64,000 bases of DNA from CAHJWH01 sp965198905 (GTDB taxonomy: Bacteria; Pseudomonadota; Alphaproteobacteria; Caulobacterales; Caulobacteraceae). Made by a program: the position numbers and the translations under genes. Shown piece by piece: positions 24,296-34,366 of the stretch (position 1 is the first letter of the stretch; each line of letters opens with the position of its first letter). The DNA lies in the NCBI GenBank assembly GCA_965198905.1, contig OZ240678.1:2604001-2668000 (forward strand). The letters are read 5' to 3'. The notes under the pieces are model-generated. The model ran no database searches and was not told the DNA's origin. It saw only the letters and a list, made by a program, of their open reading frames with translations.

Positions 24296-24729
24296 TCCGC
24301 TACGCTCTTGTCTGCGAGCACGAACATCCGTTCGAGGCTTGGTTCGGCTCCTCCGGCGATTATGACGATCAGATCGTTCGCGACCTCGTGGAATGCCCGT
24401 TCTGCCACAGCCGCGCGATCCGCAAGCAGATCATGGCGCCCGCTATCGCCGGCACGCGCGCGGTGAGCGAGCCTTCGCCGGAGGCTCAGGCCAAGATGCG
24501 CACCATGATGACAGAGACCATGGGCAAGGTGCGCGCCCATGTGGAGAGCACCTTCGACTACGTCGGCGACACCTTCGCCCGCGAGGCCCGCGCCATCCAC
24601 GAAGGTAAGTCGGAAGAACGGGGCATCTACGGCGAAGCCAGTCCGCGCGAGGTGAAGGCGCTGGTTGAGGACGGCGTCAAGGTCGCCCCGCTACCGCCCG
24701 CGCCCAAACCGAAGGCGCAGCTGAACTGA
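24292..24729 (+). CDS. DUF1178 family protein
   Basis: 145 residues. MIRYALVCEHEHPFEAWFGS and ECPFCHSRAIRKQIMAP match DUF1178, a small alphaproteobacterial family with a zinc-ribbon-like CX2C and an additional Cys. The middle region is helical and the tail ends in a Pro/Ala/Lys stretch. The function is unknown; it is regularly found after the nitrilase gene, as here. Confidence 0.9.
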   Translation: MIRYALVCEHEHPFEAWFGSSGDYDDQIVRDLVECPFCHSRAIRKQIMAPAIAGTRAVSEPSPEAQAKMRTMMTETMGKVRAHVESTFDYVGDTFAREARAIHEGKSEERGIYGEASPREVKALVEDGVKVAPLPPAPKPKAQLN

Positions 24730-24766
24730 CCCTGCCGCCCTGGCGAGCTCGGGGGTGAGGGCCTCC

Positions 24767-25582
24767 TCAGGCTTCGGCGTCTTCGTCCGGCAGGCCGACG
24801 ATGTGGAAGCCGGCGTCGACGTGGATCACCTCGCCCGTGGTCGACCGACCGAGGTCTGACAGCAGCCAGAGCGCACAGCCGCCCACGCTTTCCACCGAGG
24901 TGTCCTCACGCATCGGCGCCCAGGTGCGCCCGCGGGACAGCATCCCCCGACCGCCGGAAATGCCCGCGAGCGACAGGGTGCGCACCGCGCCGGCCGAGAT
25001 CGCATTGGCCCGGATCTTCTGGGGGCCGAGGTCGCGGGCGATATAGCGGGTGGAAGCCTCCAGCGCCGCCTTGGCCACGCCCATAACGTTATAGTTCGGG
25101 ATCGTGCGCTCGGAGCCGAGATAGGTCAGCGTCACAAGCGAGCCGCCGTTCGGCATCAGCTTGGCCGCCCTGCGCGAAACGTCCACGAAGGAATAGGCGC
25201 TGATGTCCATGGAGCGGGCGAAGTTGGCCCGGGTGGTGTTTTCCACGAACGACCCCTTCAGCTCGTTCTTGTCGGAGAAGGCGATGGCGTGGACCACGAA
25301 GTCGATCGTGCCGAAAGTGTCCTCCACCGTCTGGAAGGTCCGGTCCATGGAGGCGTCGTCCGTGACTTCGCAGGGGATCAGGGTCGTAACCCCTATGCTC
25401 TCGGCCAGGGGACGGACCCGGCGCTCCATGCTGTCCAGGATGGTGAAGGCCATCTGCGCGCCGTGGGCGGCAAGTTGGCGGGCGATGCCCCAGGCGATGG
25501 AGTCCTTGTTGGCCACGCCCATCACCACGCCACGCTTGCCGGCCATCAAAGTGCCTCGCGGCGGCTCCTGCTCGTCGGCCAT
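24767..25582 (-). CDS. fabI: Enoyl-[acyl-carrier-protein] reductase (NADH)
   Basis: 271 residues. The NAD-binding start GKRGVVMGVANKDSIAWGIA, CEVTDDASM, and the active-site region TLTYLGSERTIPNYNVMGVA with the Tyr-x6-Tyr... Lys arrangement (YNVMGVAKAALE) identify FabI of the short-chain dehydrogenase superfamily. It carries out the last reduction in each cycle of type II fatty acid synthesis and is the usual target of triclosan-type inhibitors. Start ATG 25582. It is monocistronic as far as the sequence shows, converging with the DUF1178 gene. Confidence 0.92.
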   Translation of the reverse strand: MADEQEPPRGTLMAGKRGVVMGVANKDSIAWGIARQLAAHGAQMAFTILDSMERRVRPLAESIGVTTLIPCEVTDDASMDRTFQTVEDTFGTIDFVVHAIAFSDKNELKGSFVENTTRANFARSMDISAYSFVDVSRRAAKLMPNGGSLVTLTYLGSERTIPNYNVMGVAKAALEASTRYIARDLGPQKIRANAISAGAVRTLSLAGISGGRGMLSRGRTWAPMREDTSVESVGGCALWLLSDLGRSTTGEVIHVDAGFHIVGLPDEDAEA

Positions 25583-25668
25583 CTAGCTATCCGTCCGCCT
25601 TGTTGATCTGGACGTTGGGTTTAGAGCCCGCCGGCGCGCGCCTCAACAGGCGCCCGCCCCAGCCTCGC

Positions 25669-25866
25669 CTATTGCGGATGGCCGGTGGCCGGATCGGTGA
25701 GGGTCTTGTCCGTCTTGGTGGACCCCTCGGCGCCTTCGGGCTCGGTAGCGGGTCGCGGCGCGTTGTCGCCGGTCACCTTCAGATTGTCGTTTTCGGTGGC
25801 GTGGCTGTGCCCGCGGTCGCTGTCGAGGGGGTGGCGGCGATCGTCCGGCATGGTGGGGGTCGGCAT
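25669..25866 (-). CDS. Small hydrophilic protein, unknown function
   Basis: 65 residues beginning MPTPTMPDDRRHPLDSDRG and ending PATGHPQ. It is strongly charged, with no hydrophobic segment and no cysteine. The upstream sequence includes GGAAAACTCCC before the ATG. I know no family. It lies in the gap between fabI and dprA on the same strand; the clean start and codon pattern make it more likely than not to be real. Confidence 0.5.
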   Translation of the reverse strand: MPTPTMPDDRRHPLDSDRGHSHATENDNLKVTGDNAPRPATEPEGAEGSTKTDKTLTDPATGHPQ

Positions 25867-25936
25867 GGGAGTTTTCCTCTTCTGTCGATACCAACGCGAC
25901 CCCGGGCGGGTGCGATCCCGCAGGGACCGGCGCGAG

Positions 25937-27055
25937 CTAGTCCGCCCGGGCCACCAGGCCGCCAGGCAGGAGCTCCGCCCGACCGGCGAGGGAAAGCTCG
26001 ACGAGCGCCGCCAGGACGCCAGGGGCCGGCGCCTTCAGCGCGCGCACGATCTCGTCCCTAGGCGTGGGGGTCGGCGACAGCAGAGCGTAGACGCGGGCCC
26101 GCAACTGATCGGCCGCCTCGTCCAGCGCGATGTCGTCGCCCGGCTGGGCGGCGAACAGGTCCATCTGCGGCTCGGCGGTATGGTGCAGGCCGGCCAGGAC
26201 ACGCAGCACGTCCTCCGCCCCCTCGCAGAGTGCTGCGCCCTGCCTTATCAACTCGTTCGGCCCCTTGGCCCGAGGATCGAGCGGAGAGCCCGGCACGGCG
26301 AATACCTCGCGCCCCTGTTCTGCCGCCAGACGTGCGGTGATCAGCGAGCCGGAGCGCTGCTCGGCCTCGACCACCACCACGCCGAGCGAGAGGCCGGAGA
26401 TGATGCGGTTGCGACGGGGGAAGTCTCGCGCGGTGGCGCGTCGCCCCATCGCGTTCTCCGACACGACGCAGCCTTCCGCCACGATGCGCGAATAGAGCGC
26501 GGCGTGCTCAGGTGGATAGAGGTCGTCCACGCCGCCCGCCAGCACCGCCAGGGTGCCTGTCGCCAGCGCCCCCTCGTGCGCGGCTCCATCCACCCCCCGC
26601 GCGAGGCCCGAGGTCACTACATAGCCGGCCTGTCCCAGCTCTGCTGCGATCAGGCAGGCGAAGCGTTGGCCGGCGGCCGAGGCGATGCGCGCACCGACAA
26701 TGGCCACCGATGGCTTGGACAGGAGCGTCACATGCCCGCGCGCCCAGATCACGGGCGGCGGCGGGTCGATCTCGGCCAGCAATGCCGGAAAGCCTGATTC
26801 TCCTGCGGTGAGCAGGACGGCGCCCAGGGCGTGTCCAGCCTCCAACTCCCGGTCCGCCTCGCTGATGCTGGCGATCTTGACCGGCCCGGCCCGTCCGCCG
26901 CGACGGGCGAGCTTGGGGACCGCTTCAAGCGCGCGCGCCGCCGACCCGAACCGCCGCATCAGCTCGCGCCAGGCGACCGGACCGACGCCTTCCGTCCGCG
27001 CGAGGCGCAGCCGGTCACGGCGCTCGGGCTCGCCGATCGTCCCGTCGGCGGTCAC
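25937..27055 (-). CDS. dprA: DNA-processing protein DprA
   Basis: About 372 residues from GTG 27055. The Rossmann-like DNA-binding core shows SVAIVGARIASAAGQ, YVVTSGLARGVDGAAHEGAL, GGVDDLYPPEH, FPRRNRIISGLS and EAEQRSGSLITARLAAEQGR, all DprA/Smf signatures. The C-terminal winged helix (AADQLRARVYALLSPTPT onward) is also present. DprA loads RecA on incoming single strands in transformation. The GTG overlaps the stop of plsY (GTGA), so the genes are coupled. The frame is open far upstream on the minus strand, but that part is antisense-like to plsY and not DprA. Confidence 0.92.
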   Translation of the reverse strand: MTADGTIGEPERRDRLRLARTEGVGPVAWRELMRRFGSAARALEAVPKLARRGGRAGPVKIASISEADRELEAGHALGAVLLTAGESGFPALLAEIDPPPPVIWARGHVTLLSKPSVAIVGARIASAAGQRFACLIAAELGQAGYVVTSGLARGVDGAAHEGALATGTLAVLAGGVDDLYPPEHAALYSRIVAEGCVVSENAMGRRATARDFPRRNRIISGLSLGVVVVEAEQRSGSLITARLAAEQGREVFAVPGSPLDPRAKGPNELIRQGAALCEGAEDVLRVLAGLHHTAEPQMDLFAAQPGDDIALDEAADQLRARVYALLSPTPTPRDEIVRALKAPAPGVLAALVELSLAGRAELLPGGLVARAD

Positions 27056-27678
27056 GCCGGGGCGCCTTCCTTGGGCCGGCCGCCCACCCGCGGCTCTTGG
27101 CCGTTCAGCAGGCGCGAGATGTTGGCGCGGTGGCGCAGCACCACCAGGATCGCGGCGAACAGGATCAGGGTGCGCACGGGCGGCGCAGCGTAGACCAGGG
27201 CCGCATAGACCGGTGACAGAACCGCCGCTACCAGCGCCGAGAGCGACGAGATGCGGAACACCGCCAGCACCAGCAGCCAGGTGACGATCGCCAGGAGCCC
27301 GGCCGGCCACACCGCCGCCAGCATGATCCCGATCGCCGTGGCGACGCCCTTGCCGCCCTTGAACCCCAGCCAGACGGGAAACAGGTGGCCGAGGATGGCC
27401 GCCCCGCCCGCCAGCGCGCCCACCGTTTCGCCCCAGAGCGCCCGGGCCACGATCACAGCCATCGCGCCCTTGCCCGCATCTCCGATCAGGGTGAAGGCCG
27501 CGAGGTCCCTGCGTCCGGTGCGCAGGACGTTTGTCGCGCCGATGTTGCCCGAGCCGATCGCGCGCACGTCGCCCGCCCCGCCCCAGCGGGTCAGCAGCAC
27601 GCCGAACGGGATCGAGCCGAGCAGGTAGCCGCCGATCAGGGCGGCCGCTAGGGCGACGGGCGTCAGGCCGAACGGCAT
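27052..27678 (-). CDS. plsY: Glycerol-3-phosphate acyltransferase PlsY
   Basis: 208 residues of a multi-spanning membrane protein. The PlsY motifs are SIPFGVLL, SGNIGATNVLRTGR, GHLFPVWLGFKGGKGVATA and a third loop motif near the C-terminus. PlsY moves the acyl group from acyl-phosphate to glycerol-3-phosphate, the first step of membrane phospholipid synthesis. It is the first gene of a plsY-dprA pair, an arrangement common in alphaproteobacteria. Confidence 0.95.
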   Translation of the reverse strand: MPFGLTPVALAAALIGGYLLGSIPFGVLLTRWGGAGDVRAIGSGNIGATNVLRTGRRDLAAFTLIGDAGKGAMAVIVARALWGETVGALAGGAAILGHLFPVWLGFKGGKGVATAIGIMLAAVWPAGLLAIVTWLLVLAVFRISSLSALVAAVLSPVYAALVYAAPPVRTLILFAAILVVLRHRANISRLLNGQEPRVGGRPKEGAPA

Positions 27679-27753
27679 GGAAGCAACCTAGGATGAAGCC
27701 GAGCCGAGCCGCTCCGCAAGGCGGGCGGGCGGCGTGGTCGAGGATGTCCGAGC

Positions 27754-28404
27754 CTAGCTCATCAGCCCGTTCATGCGCTGGTCCAGATAATGGCCCACGC
27801 GCTGTTCCACGTCCTTCAGATGGTGGGTCCAATAGTGGTTGGCTCCGTCCACCAGCTCATAGGCGATGGAGATGCCCTTCTGAGTGCGCAGCTTGGCCAC
27901 CACGCGCTCCACCTCTACAGGCGTCGCCACCGTGTCGCCGCTGCCGTGCAGGATCAGCCCAGAGGCGGGGCAGGGGGCCAGGAAGCTGAAGTCGTAAACG
28001 TTGGTGGGGGGCGAGACCGAGATGAAGCCGTCGGTCTCGGGGCGCCGCATCAGCAGCTGCATGCCGATCCAGGCCCCGAACTGGTAGCCGCCGACCCAGC
28101 ACTGGGAGGCGGTGGGATGGGTCGTCTGCAGCCAGTCCAGCGCCGTGGCCGCATCCGCCAGCTCGCCGATACCGCTGTCGAACTCGCCCTGGCTTTTGCC
28201 GACCCCGCGGAAGTTGAAGCGCAGCGTCGCGAAGCCTCGCTTCATGAACAGGTGGTAGAGTTGCACCGCCACCGGATTGTTCATGTGGCCGCCCGCCTTG
28301 GGGTGCGGAGCCAGAATCAGGGCGATGGGGGCGTTGTCGGTCTTGGGCGGCGCATAGCGGCCCTCCAGCCGGCCGCTGGCGCCTGTGAGGATCACCTCGG
28401 GCAT
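27754..28404 (-). CDS. Alpha/beta hydrolase of the COG2945 type with a changed nucleophile
   Basis: About 216 residues from ATG 28404. The fold is clear from LILAPHPKAGGHMNNPVAVQ, GFATLRFNFRGVGKSQGEFD, LILHGSGDTVATP (acid region) and DGANHYW (catalytic His). The nucleophile elbow, normally G-x-S-x-G, reads GGYQFGAW, with Gln where Ser is expected. This may be a non-hydrolytic or altered member of the family; its function is unknown. It is divergent from iscR with a 224-base gap. The frame to 28539 extends into that promoter region and is not favoured. Confidence 0.8.
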   Translation of the reverse strand: MPEVILTGASGRLEGRYAPPKTDNAPIALILAPHPKAGGHMNNPVAVQLYHLFMKRGFATLRFNFRGVGKSQGEFDSGIGELADAATALDWLQTTHPTASQCWVGGYQFGAWIGMQLLMRRPETDGFISVSPPTNVYDFSFLAPCPASGLILHGSGDTVATPVEVERVVAKLRTQKGISIAYELVDGANHYWTHHLKDVEQRVGHYLDQRMNGLMS

Positions 28405-28459
28405 CGTCTCGCGTTCCTTCTGATCTGTAGGGGCGGACGGACCGCAAAGCCGCACAGAA

Positions 28460-28491
28460 TACTTGATCGCCGTACTTGGTTTTCCTACATT
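28460..28491 (+). promoter_or_regulatory. Candidate iscR-suf promoter with a repeated TACTTG element
   Basis: TTGATC (28463-28468), 17 bases, then TACATT (28486-28491) would form a sigma-70-type promoter about 140 bases before iscR. TACTTG occurs twice (28460-28465 and 28473-28478), 13 bases apart, overlapping the -35 region, where IscR could bind to repress its own operon. This rests on pattern only. Confidence 0.35.
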
Positions 28492-28628
28492 GCGTGCATC
28501 GAGGAAGCGCGCGGCTCGGAAAGCGGCGGTCTGTAGCACAGGCCGTCATGCGAGGTGCGTCGTTTCTCGCAATGTCTGAGTCCTGCCGTCCACGGAGGGC
28601 GCAGGTTGATGGGAAGCGGCACCAGGTC

Positions 28629-29075
28629 ATGCGGCTGGGCACCAAGGGACGTTACGCCGTGATGGCCATGACCGACTTGGCGCGCCATGGCCGCGCCAAG
28701 CCCGTCACCCTGGCCGAAATCGCGTCGCGGCAGGAGATTTCCCTGGCCTATCTGGAGCAGATATTCGCAGCGCTGCGGCGTCGCGGCCTCGTCAGCAGCG
28801 TGCGCGGGCCCGGCGGCGGCTATCGGCTGGGACGCGCAGCCGACGCGATCAGCGTGGCCGACGTCGTCTGTGCCGTGGACGAGCCGTTGGCCGCCACCCG
28901 CTGCGAAGGCGAAGGCTCGGGATGTCTCGGCGGGGGCGAGCGATGCTCCACCCACGACCTCTGGGACGCCCTGGGCGCTCAGATCTCCCATTTCCTGGCG
29001 GGCGTATCGCTCGACGACGTCATCGAGCGGCGTGTGAAGCCGCCCGTCGAGCCTCGCGCGGTGCAGGCGGCATGA
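28629..29075 (+). CDS. iscR: Rrf2-family Fe-S regulator IscR
   Basis: 148 residues from ATG 28629. The winged helix reads MRLGTKGRYAVMAMTDLA, EIASRQEISLAYLEQIF and VSSVRGPGGGYRLGRA. Three cysteines (C92, C99, C106) are placed as the [2Fe-2S] ligands of IscR (92/98/104 in E. coli). IscR senses the Fe-S status of the cell and controls assembly operons; being first in the suf operon suggests autoregulation. The stop overlaps the ATG of the cysteine desulfurase gene. Confidence 0.92.
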   Translation: MRLGTKGRYAVMAMTDLARHGRAKPVTLAEIASRQEISLAYLEQIFAALRRRGLVSSVRGPGGGYRLGRAADAISVADVVCAVDEPLAATRCEGEGSGCLGGGERCSTHDLWDALGAQISHFLAGVSLDDVIERRVKPPVEPRAVQAA

Positions 29076-30234
29076 GCCTCGCGCCCCGCATCTATCTGGA
29101 CCACAACGCCACCGCGCCGATGCGGTCCGAGGCGCTGGCCGCCCTGTGCGACACCGCGCAGGCGTTCGGCAATCCCTCGTCCGTCCACACGAGCGGCCGT
29201 GCGGCCCGAAGTCGGGTGGAGGACGCCCGGGCCGCGGTGGCGGCGCTCGTAGGCGGCGCATCGGAGCGTTTGGTGTTCACCAGCGGCGGCACCGAGGCGA
29301 ACGCCTTGGCCCTTCACAGCGCTGTGGCGGGGGGCGACGTCCGGCGGTTGATCCTGGGTGCGACCGAACATGAGGCGGTGGTCGAGACCACGCGGGCCAT
29401 TGGTCTGCCGATCGAGCGCTGGCCCGTCGACGGACGCGGCGTGGCCGAACTGTCCTGGCTGGAGGACCGGCTGTCACGCTGGAGCGCCGCCGATGGCCAG
29501 CCCTTCGTCGCTCTGATGCTCGCCAACAACGAGACCGGCGTGATCCAGCCGGTCACGCAAGCCGCAGCGCTCGTCCATGCACTTGGCGGCTGGCTGCATG
29601 TCGATGCGGTGCAGGCGGCGGGTAAGGTCTCGGTGGATTTCGAAGCGCTGAGCGCGGACACCCTGGCGATCTCGGCGCACAAGCTGGGCGGGCCGCAGGG
29701 CGTAGGTGCGCTAGCGTTCGCGGCGCAGGTTGCGCTTCAGCCGAGCCTGCACGGCGGCGGGCAGGAGCGGGGGCTTCGCGCGGGAACGGAAAATGTCGCG
29801 GGCCTCGCCGGCTTCGGCGCTGCGGCGAACGCCGCCTTACGAGACCTCGCCTCGGCGTGCGGCCAGGCGAAATGGCGCGACGCCGCTTCAGACCGTCTGG
29901 CGCAGGCGGGCGCCGTCGTCGCTGGCTCGGGCGCCGCGCGGCTTCCGGGCACGCTCTGCATCGCCATGGCGAGCTTCCCTTCGGCGCTCCAGGTCATGGC
30001 GCTCGACCTGGGGGGTGTGGAGGTCAGCGCGGGCGCGGCCTGCTCGTCGGGCAAGGTCAAGCCGAGCGGGGTGCTGAGCGCCATGGGCTTTGGAGAGCTG
30101 GCCGGGGGCGCGTTGCGCGCCTCGGGCGGCTGGAACACCACGGAAAACGACTGGATCCGCTTCGCCGACGTATGGCTCGCAGCGCTCTCGCGCCGCGCTG
30201 CGTCGAGCGTCGCGCGCGTGAAGGAGTACGCCTG

Positions 30235-30235
<1 letters not shown>
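29072..30235 (+). CDS. Cysteine desulfurase, NifS/IscS class
   Basis: 387 residues from ATG 29072. YLDHNATAPMRSEAL at the start, FTSGGTEANALAL, the PLP lysine in ISAHKLGGPQGVG (~204) and the catalytic cysteine loop GAACSSGKVKPSGVL (~323) identify a class I cysteine desulfurase. It removes sulfur from cysteine for Fe-S assembly. The operon also contains a class II enzyme, SufS, downstream, so two desulfurases are encoded together, a common alphaproteobacterial arrangement. It overlaps iscR by four bases and shares one base with the sufB start. Confidence 0.92.
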
Positions 30236-31703
<1,468 letters not shown>

Positions 31704-31707
<4 letters not shown>

Positions 31708-32165
31708 TTTATACCGACGAACTTCTTACGGAGGCACATCACCACGCGGCCAACCATCGGTGCGAAATCGAGAAAAGCATCCTTTGTCGCTGTTTCTATT
31801 GCCTCGACACATTTTCGCCGAAAGCAATCGGACGGTGGCTGAACGAGGGTAGTGGTACAGCGATCTGCCCATCTTGTCAGATTGACTCGGTTATTGGTGA
31901 TCGTTCAGGCTACCCCGTTGATCGGGCTGACTTTGCGGCTGCAATGCATGAGCGTTGGTTTGAGCGAACTTATCCTGCTGGCGTGCTTGTTCAGGCTGAT
32001 CAGTACGATCTGCAGGAGCAGCCGGAGCCTTTTCAGATGGAAAGGCATGAGTGGACTCCAGAAGATCTCGCGGCGATCCAGGAAGGTTTCGACCAACTCG
32101 ACCGTGGTGAGGGCGTGAGCCAGGACGTTGTGGAGCGGGAAATTGATGACCTTCTTCGCTCATGA
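31704..32165 (+). CDS. Zinc-ribbon-like cytoplasmic protein fused to a toxin-antitoxin antitoxin segment
   Basis: 153 residues. Residues 1-~95 (CRCFYCLDTF, AICPSCQIDSVIGDRSGYP, FAAAMHERWF) match a family of small cytoplasmic proteins with two CX2C pairs. Residues ~112-153 (MERHEWTPEDLAAIQEGF, DQLDRGEGVSQDVVEREIDD) look like the helical end of a ParD/RelB-type antitoxin, and the next gene is a ParE toxin. Met112 has GGAG nine bases upstream, so a separate antitoxin could be made from inside the gene. The start GTG overlaps the sufB stop and the end overlaps the toxin ATG. The GC content is clearly lower than that of sufB, which points to transfer. Confidence 0.7.
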
Positions 32166-32452
32166 CGAAGGCGACGTGGTCGCCGCGCGCCAGAGCGGAG
32201 CTGCGTTCTCTGATCAGCTACCTACGACGCCGAAACTCGGCTGTGGCGGTGCGTGCCTCCAAGGAAATCTTAGCCGCCGGCGATCAGTTATTGCGTTTTC
32301 CGGATATGGGCCGCCCCGCCACACTCGGGCGACGGGAGCGCAGCCTGTCCGACTGGCACATCGTCATGGTCTATCGGGTCATGGACGGCGCCGTAGAAAT
32401 CTCCACTCTGCGCGACACGCGCCGCAAACCCATTGACCAAGTAGAAGATTAG
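32162..32452 (+). CDS. RelE/ParE-family toxin
   Basis: 96 residues. TWSPRARAELRSLISYLRRR at the N-terminus, GRPATLGRRERSLSDWHIV and VMVYRVMDGAVEISTLRDTR match the ParE/RelE toxin fold (the pattern R-x-L-x-x-x-x-Y-x-I-x-Y and a C-terminal H/R-x-x-R). ParE toxins inhibit gyrase and RelE toxins cleave mRNA; the subtype cannot be fixed here. It overlaps the antitoxin-bearing gene by four bases, and its stop is immediately followed by the ATG of sufC. A toxin gene therefore lies between sufB and sufC on the same transcript. Confidence 0.8.
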   Translation: MTKATWSPRARAELRSLISYLRRRNSAVAVRASKEILAAGDQLLRFPDMGRPATLGRRERSLSDWHIVMVYRVMDGAVEISTLRDTRRKPIDQVED

Positions 32453-33205
32453 ATGCTCTCCATCCAGAACCTCCATGTCTCGGTCGACGAGACCAAGCCC
32501 ATCCTGCGCGGCCTGTCGCTCAACGTGCCCGCGGGCGAAGTTCACGCGATCATGGGGCCGAATGGGGCGGGCAAGTCTACGCTCGGCTACACGCTGGCGG
32601 GCCGCGCCGGCTACGACGTGACCTCGGGCTCCGTGACGCTGGACGGCGAGGATCTGCTCGGTATGGCGCCCGACGCGCGTGCGGCCAAGGGCGTATTCCT
32701 GTCGTTCCAGTACCCCATGGAGATCCCCGGCGTACCGGCGCTGACCTTCGTGCGGACGGCGGTGAACGCCCAGCGCAAGGCGCGCGGCGAGCCGGAGATG
32801 GGGGCGCCGGAGTTCCTGAAGCGGGTGCGGGCCGAGGCCGCCAGCCTGAAGATGGACTTCGACATGCTCAGGCGCGGGCTGAACGTCGGCTTTTCCGGCG
32901 GAGAGAAAAAGCGGATGGAAATCCTGCAGATGGCGTTGCTGCAGCCCCGCCTATTGATCCTGGACGAGACCGATTCGGGCCTGGACATCGACGCGCTGCG
33001 TATTGTGGCGGAGGGGGTGAACGCCATGCGCTCGGCGGACCGCTCCATGCTGGTGATCACCCACTACCAGCGCCTGCTCGACTACATAAAGCCCGACAGG
33101 GTGCACGTCCTGTCGGCCGGCCGCATCATCGCGTCGGGCGGTCCTGAGCTCGCCCTGACCCTGGAGCACGAGGGCTACGACCGGATCATCGCGGAGGCGG
33201 CATGA
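32453..33205 (+). CDS. sufC: Fe-S cluster assembly ATPase SufC
   Basis: 250 residues. ABC ATPase motifs: Walker A GPNGAGKST, Q-loop FLSFQYPMEIPGV, signature FSGGEKKRMEIL and Walker B LLILDETDSGLDIDALR. SufC drives conformational change in SufBCD. Its ATG directly abuts the toxin stop and its stop overlaps the sufD start. Confidence 0.96.
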   Translation: MLSIQNLHVSVDETKPILRGLSLNVPAGEVHAIMGPNGAGKSTLGYTLAGRAGYDVTSGSVTLDGEDLLGMAPDARAAKGVFLSFQYPMEIPGVPALTFVRTAVNAQRKARGEPEMGAPEFLKRVRAEAASLKMDFDMLRRGLNVGFSGGEKKRMEILQMALLQPRLLILDETDSGLDIDALRIVAEGVNAMRSADRSMLVITHYQRLLDYIKPDRVHVLSAGRIIASGGPELALTLEHEGYDRIIAEAA

Positions 33206-34239
33206 GCGCGCTCTTCCGCCTGGACCTGCGCGACGTCTCCACCTTCCCGACGCGCCGGGATGAGGCGTGGCGTTGGAGCGACTTGCGCCGCGCCGTAACC
33301 GGCCCGGTGGGCTTGGCGCCGGAGTTGGCCCCCCCCGATGACGGTGGTCCGTTCGCCGCCGTTCCCGCGAGAGAGACGACCTTCGCCAACGGGCGGTTGC
33401 CGGGCGGCGAGACGCTGGCTCGCCTCACGTTACTCCAGGGCGTCCATCGTCTGCGCTTCGTCACCTCGGCTGAAGCGGGCGGCTGGCAGGCGGGCGCGGA
33501 CATCGTGGTCCCCGCCGGGGTCGAGGCGACGCTGCTGGAAAGCTACGAAGGCCGAGGCGCCTACATCGCCAGCGCGATGCTGAGCTTCGCACTGGAGGCC
33601 GGCGCCTCGCTGGAGCGGATCGTGTTGCTGGACGAGCCGGCCGCAGCGGTGTCGATCTCCGCCGCGACAGTGGCCTTGGGCGCTCGCGCGCGGTTCGCCC
33701 AGACCGTGGTCGCCACCGGCGCCAAGCTTCAGCGCCATGAGACGCACCTCATCCATCCGGGCGAGGGGGCGGCGGTGCGCATGGACGGGCTGTATCTGCT
33801 CGACGGCGCGCGCCATGCCGACCTGACCAGCGTGGTCACGCACGAAGGCGGCGGCCCCACCAGCCAGATGTTCAAGGGCGTGGCGACCGATCGGGCGCGC
33901 GCGGTGTTCCAGGGCCAGATCGTGGTGCGCCCCGGCGCCGACGGGACCGACGCGCGGATGCGGCATGACGCGCTGCTGCTGTCCGACACCGCCGAGGTCG
34001 ACGCCAAGCCGGAACTCGAGATCTACGCCGACGACGTCAGCTGCGCCCACGGCAACACGGTCGGCGCACTCGACGAGGAGGCCCTGTTCTACATCGCCTC
34101 GCGCGGCGTGCCGGAAGCCCAGGCCAAGGCCCTGCTCATGCAGGCGTTCGTCGGCGAGGTGGTGGAGCGCATCGCGCACGAAGGTGCGCGCGACGTCGTG
34201 CGCGCGGTTGTGGCGGAACGGCTGGAGGCGCTGACGTGA
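33202..34239 (+). CDS. sufD: Fe-S cluster assembly protein SufD
   Basis: 345 residues. The right-handed beta-helix core has MDGLYLLDGARHADLTSVV, QMFKGVATDRARAVFQGQIV and the conserved C-terminal segment DDVSCAHGNTVGALDEEALF, YIASRGVPEAQAKALLMQAF. The His and Cys of SCAHG are the residues used by SufD at the SufB-SufD interface. The N-terminal part is variable as usual. A palindromic repeat lies between this gene and sufS. Confidence 0.95.
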   Translation: MSALFRLDLRDVSTFPTRRDEAWRWSDLRRAVTGPVGLAPELAPPDDGGPFAAVPARETTFANGRLPGGETLARLTLLQGVHRLRFVTSAEAGGWQAGADIVVPAGVEATLLESYEGRGAYIASAMLSFALEAGASLERIVLLDEPAAAVSISAATVALGARARFAQTVVATGAKLQRHETHLIHPGEGAAVRMDGLYLLDGARHADLTSVVTHEGGGPTSQMFKGVATDRARAVFQGQIVVRPGADGTDARMRHDALLLSDTAEVDAKPELEIYADDVSCAHGNTVGALDEEALFYIASRGVPEAQAKALLMQAFVGEVVERIAHEGARDVVRAVVAERLEALT

Positions 34240-34258
34240 TGGACGCTGTTGTGCTGCG

Positions 34259-34366
34259 TGCTTCGAGACGCACCCCTTCGGGGCGCTCCTCAGCATGACG
34301 AACATCATGGAAGCTTTAACCCTTCGTCATCCTGAGGAGCCCGCATCGGCGGGCGTCTCGAAGGAC
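34259..34366. repeat. REP-type inverted pair at the sufD-sufS junction
   Basis: Two ~44-base arms in opposite orientation (34259-34302 and 34323-34366). Both read, in the arm orientation, CTTCGAGACGC, then a short internal hairpin, then CTCCTCAG-x-ATGACGAA. The whole can fold into a long hairpin. The second arm lies inside the open frame of sufS. Confidence 0.85.
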
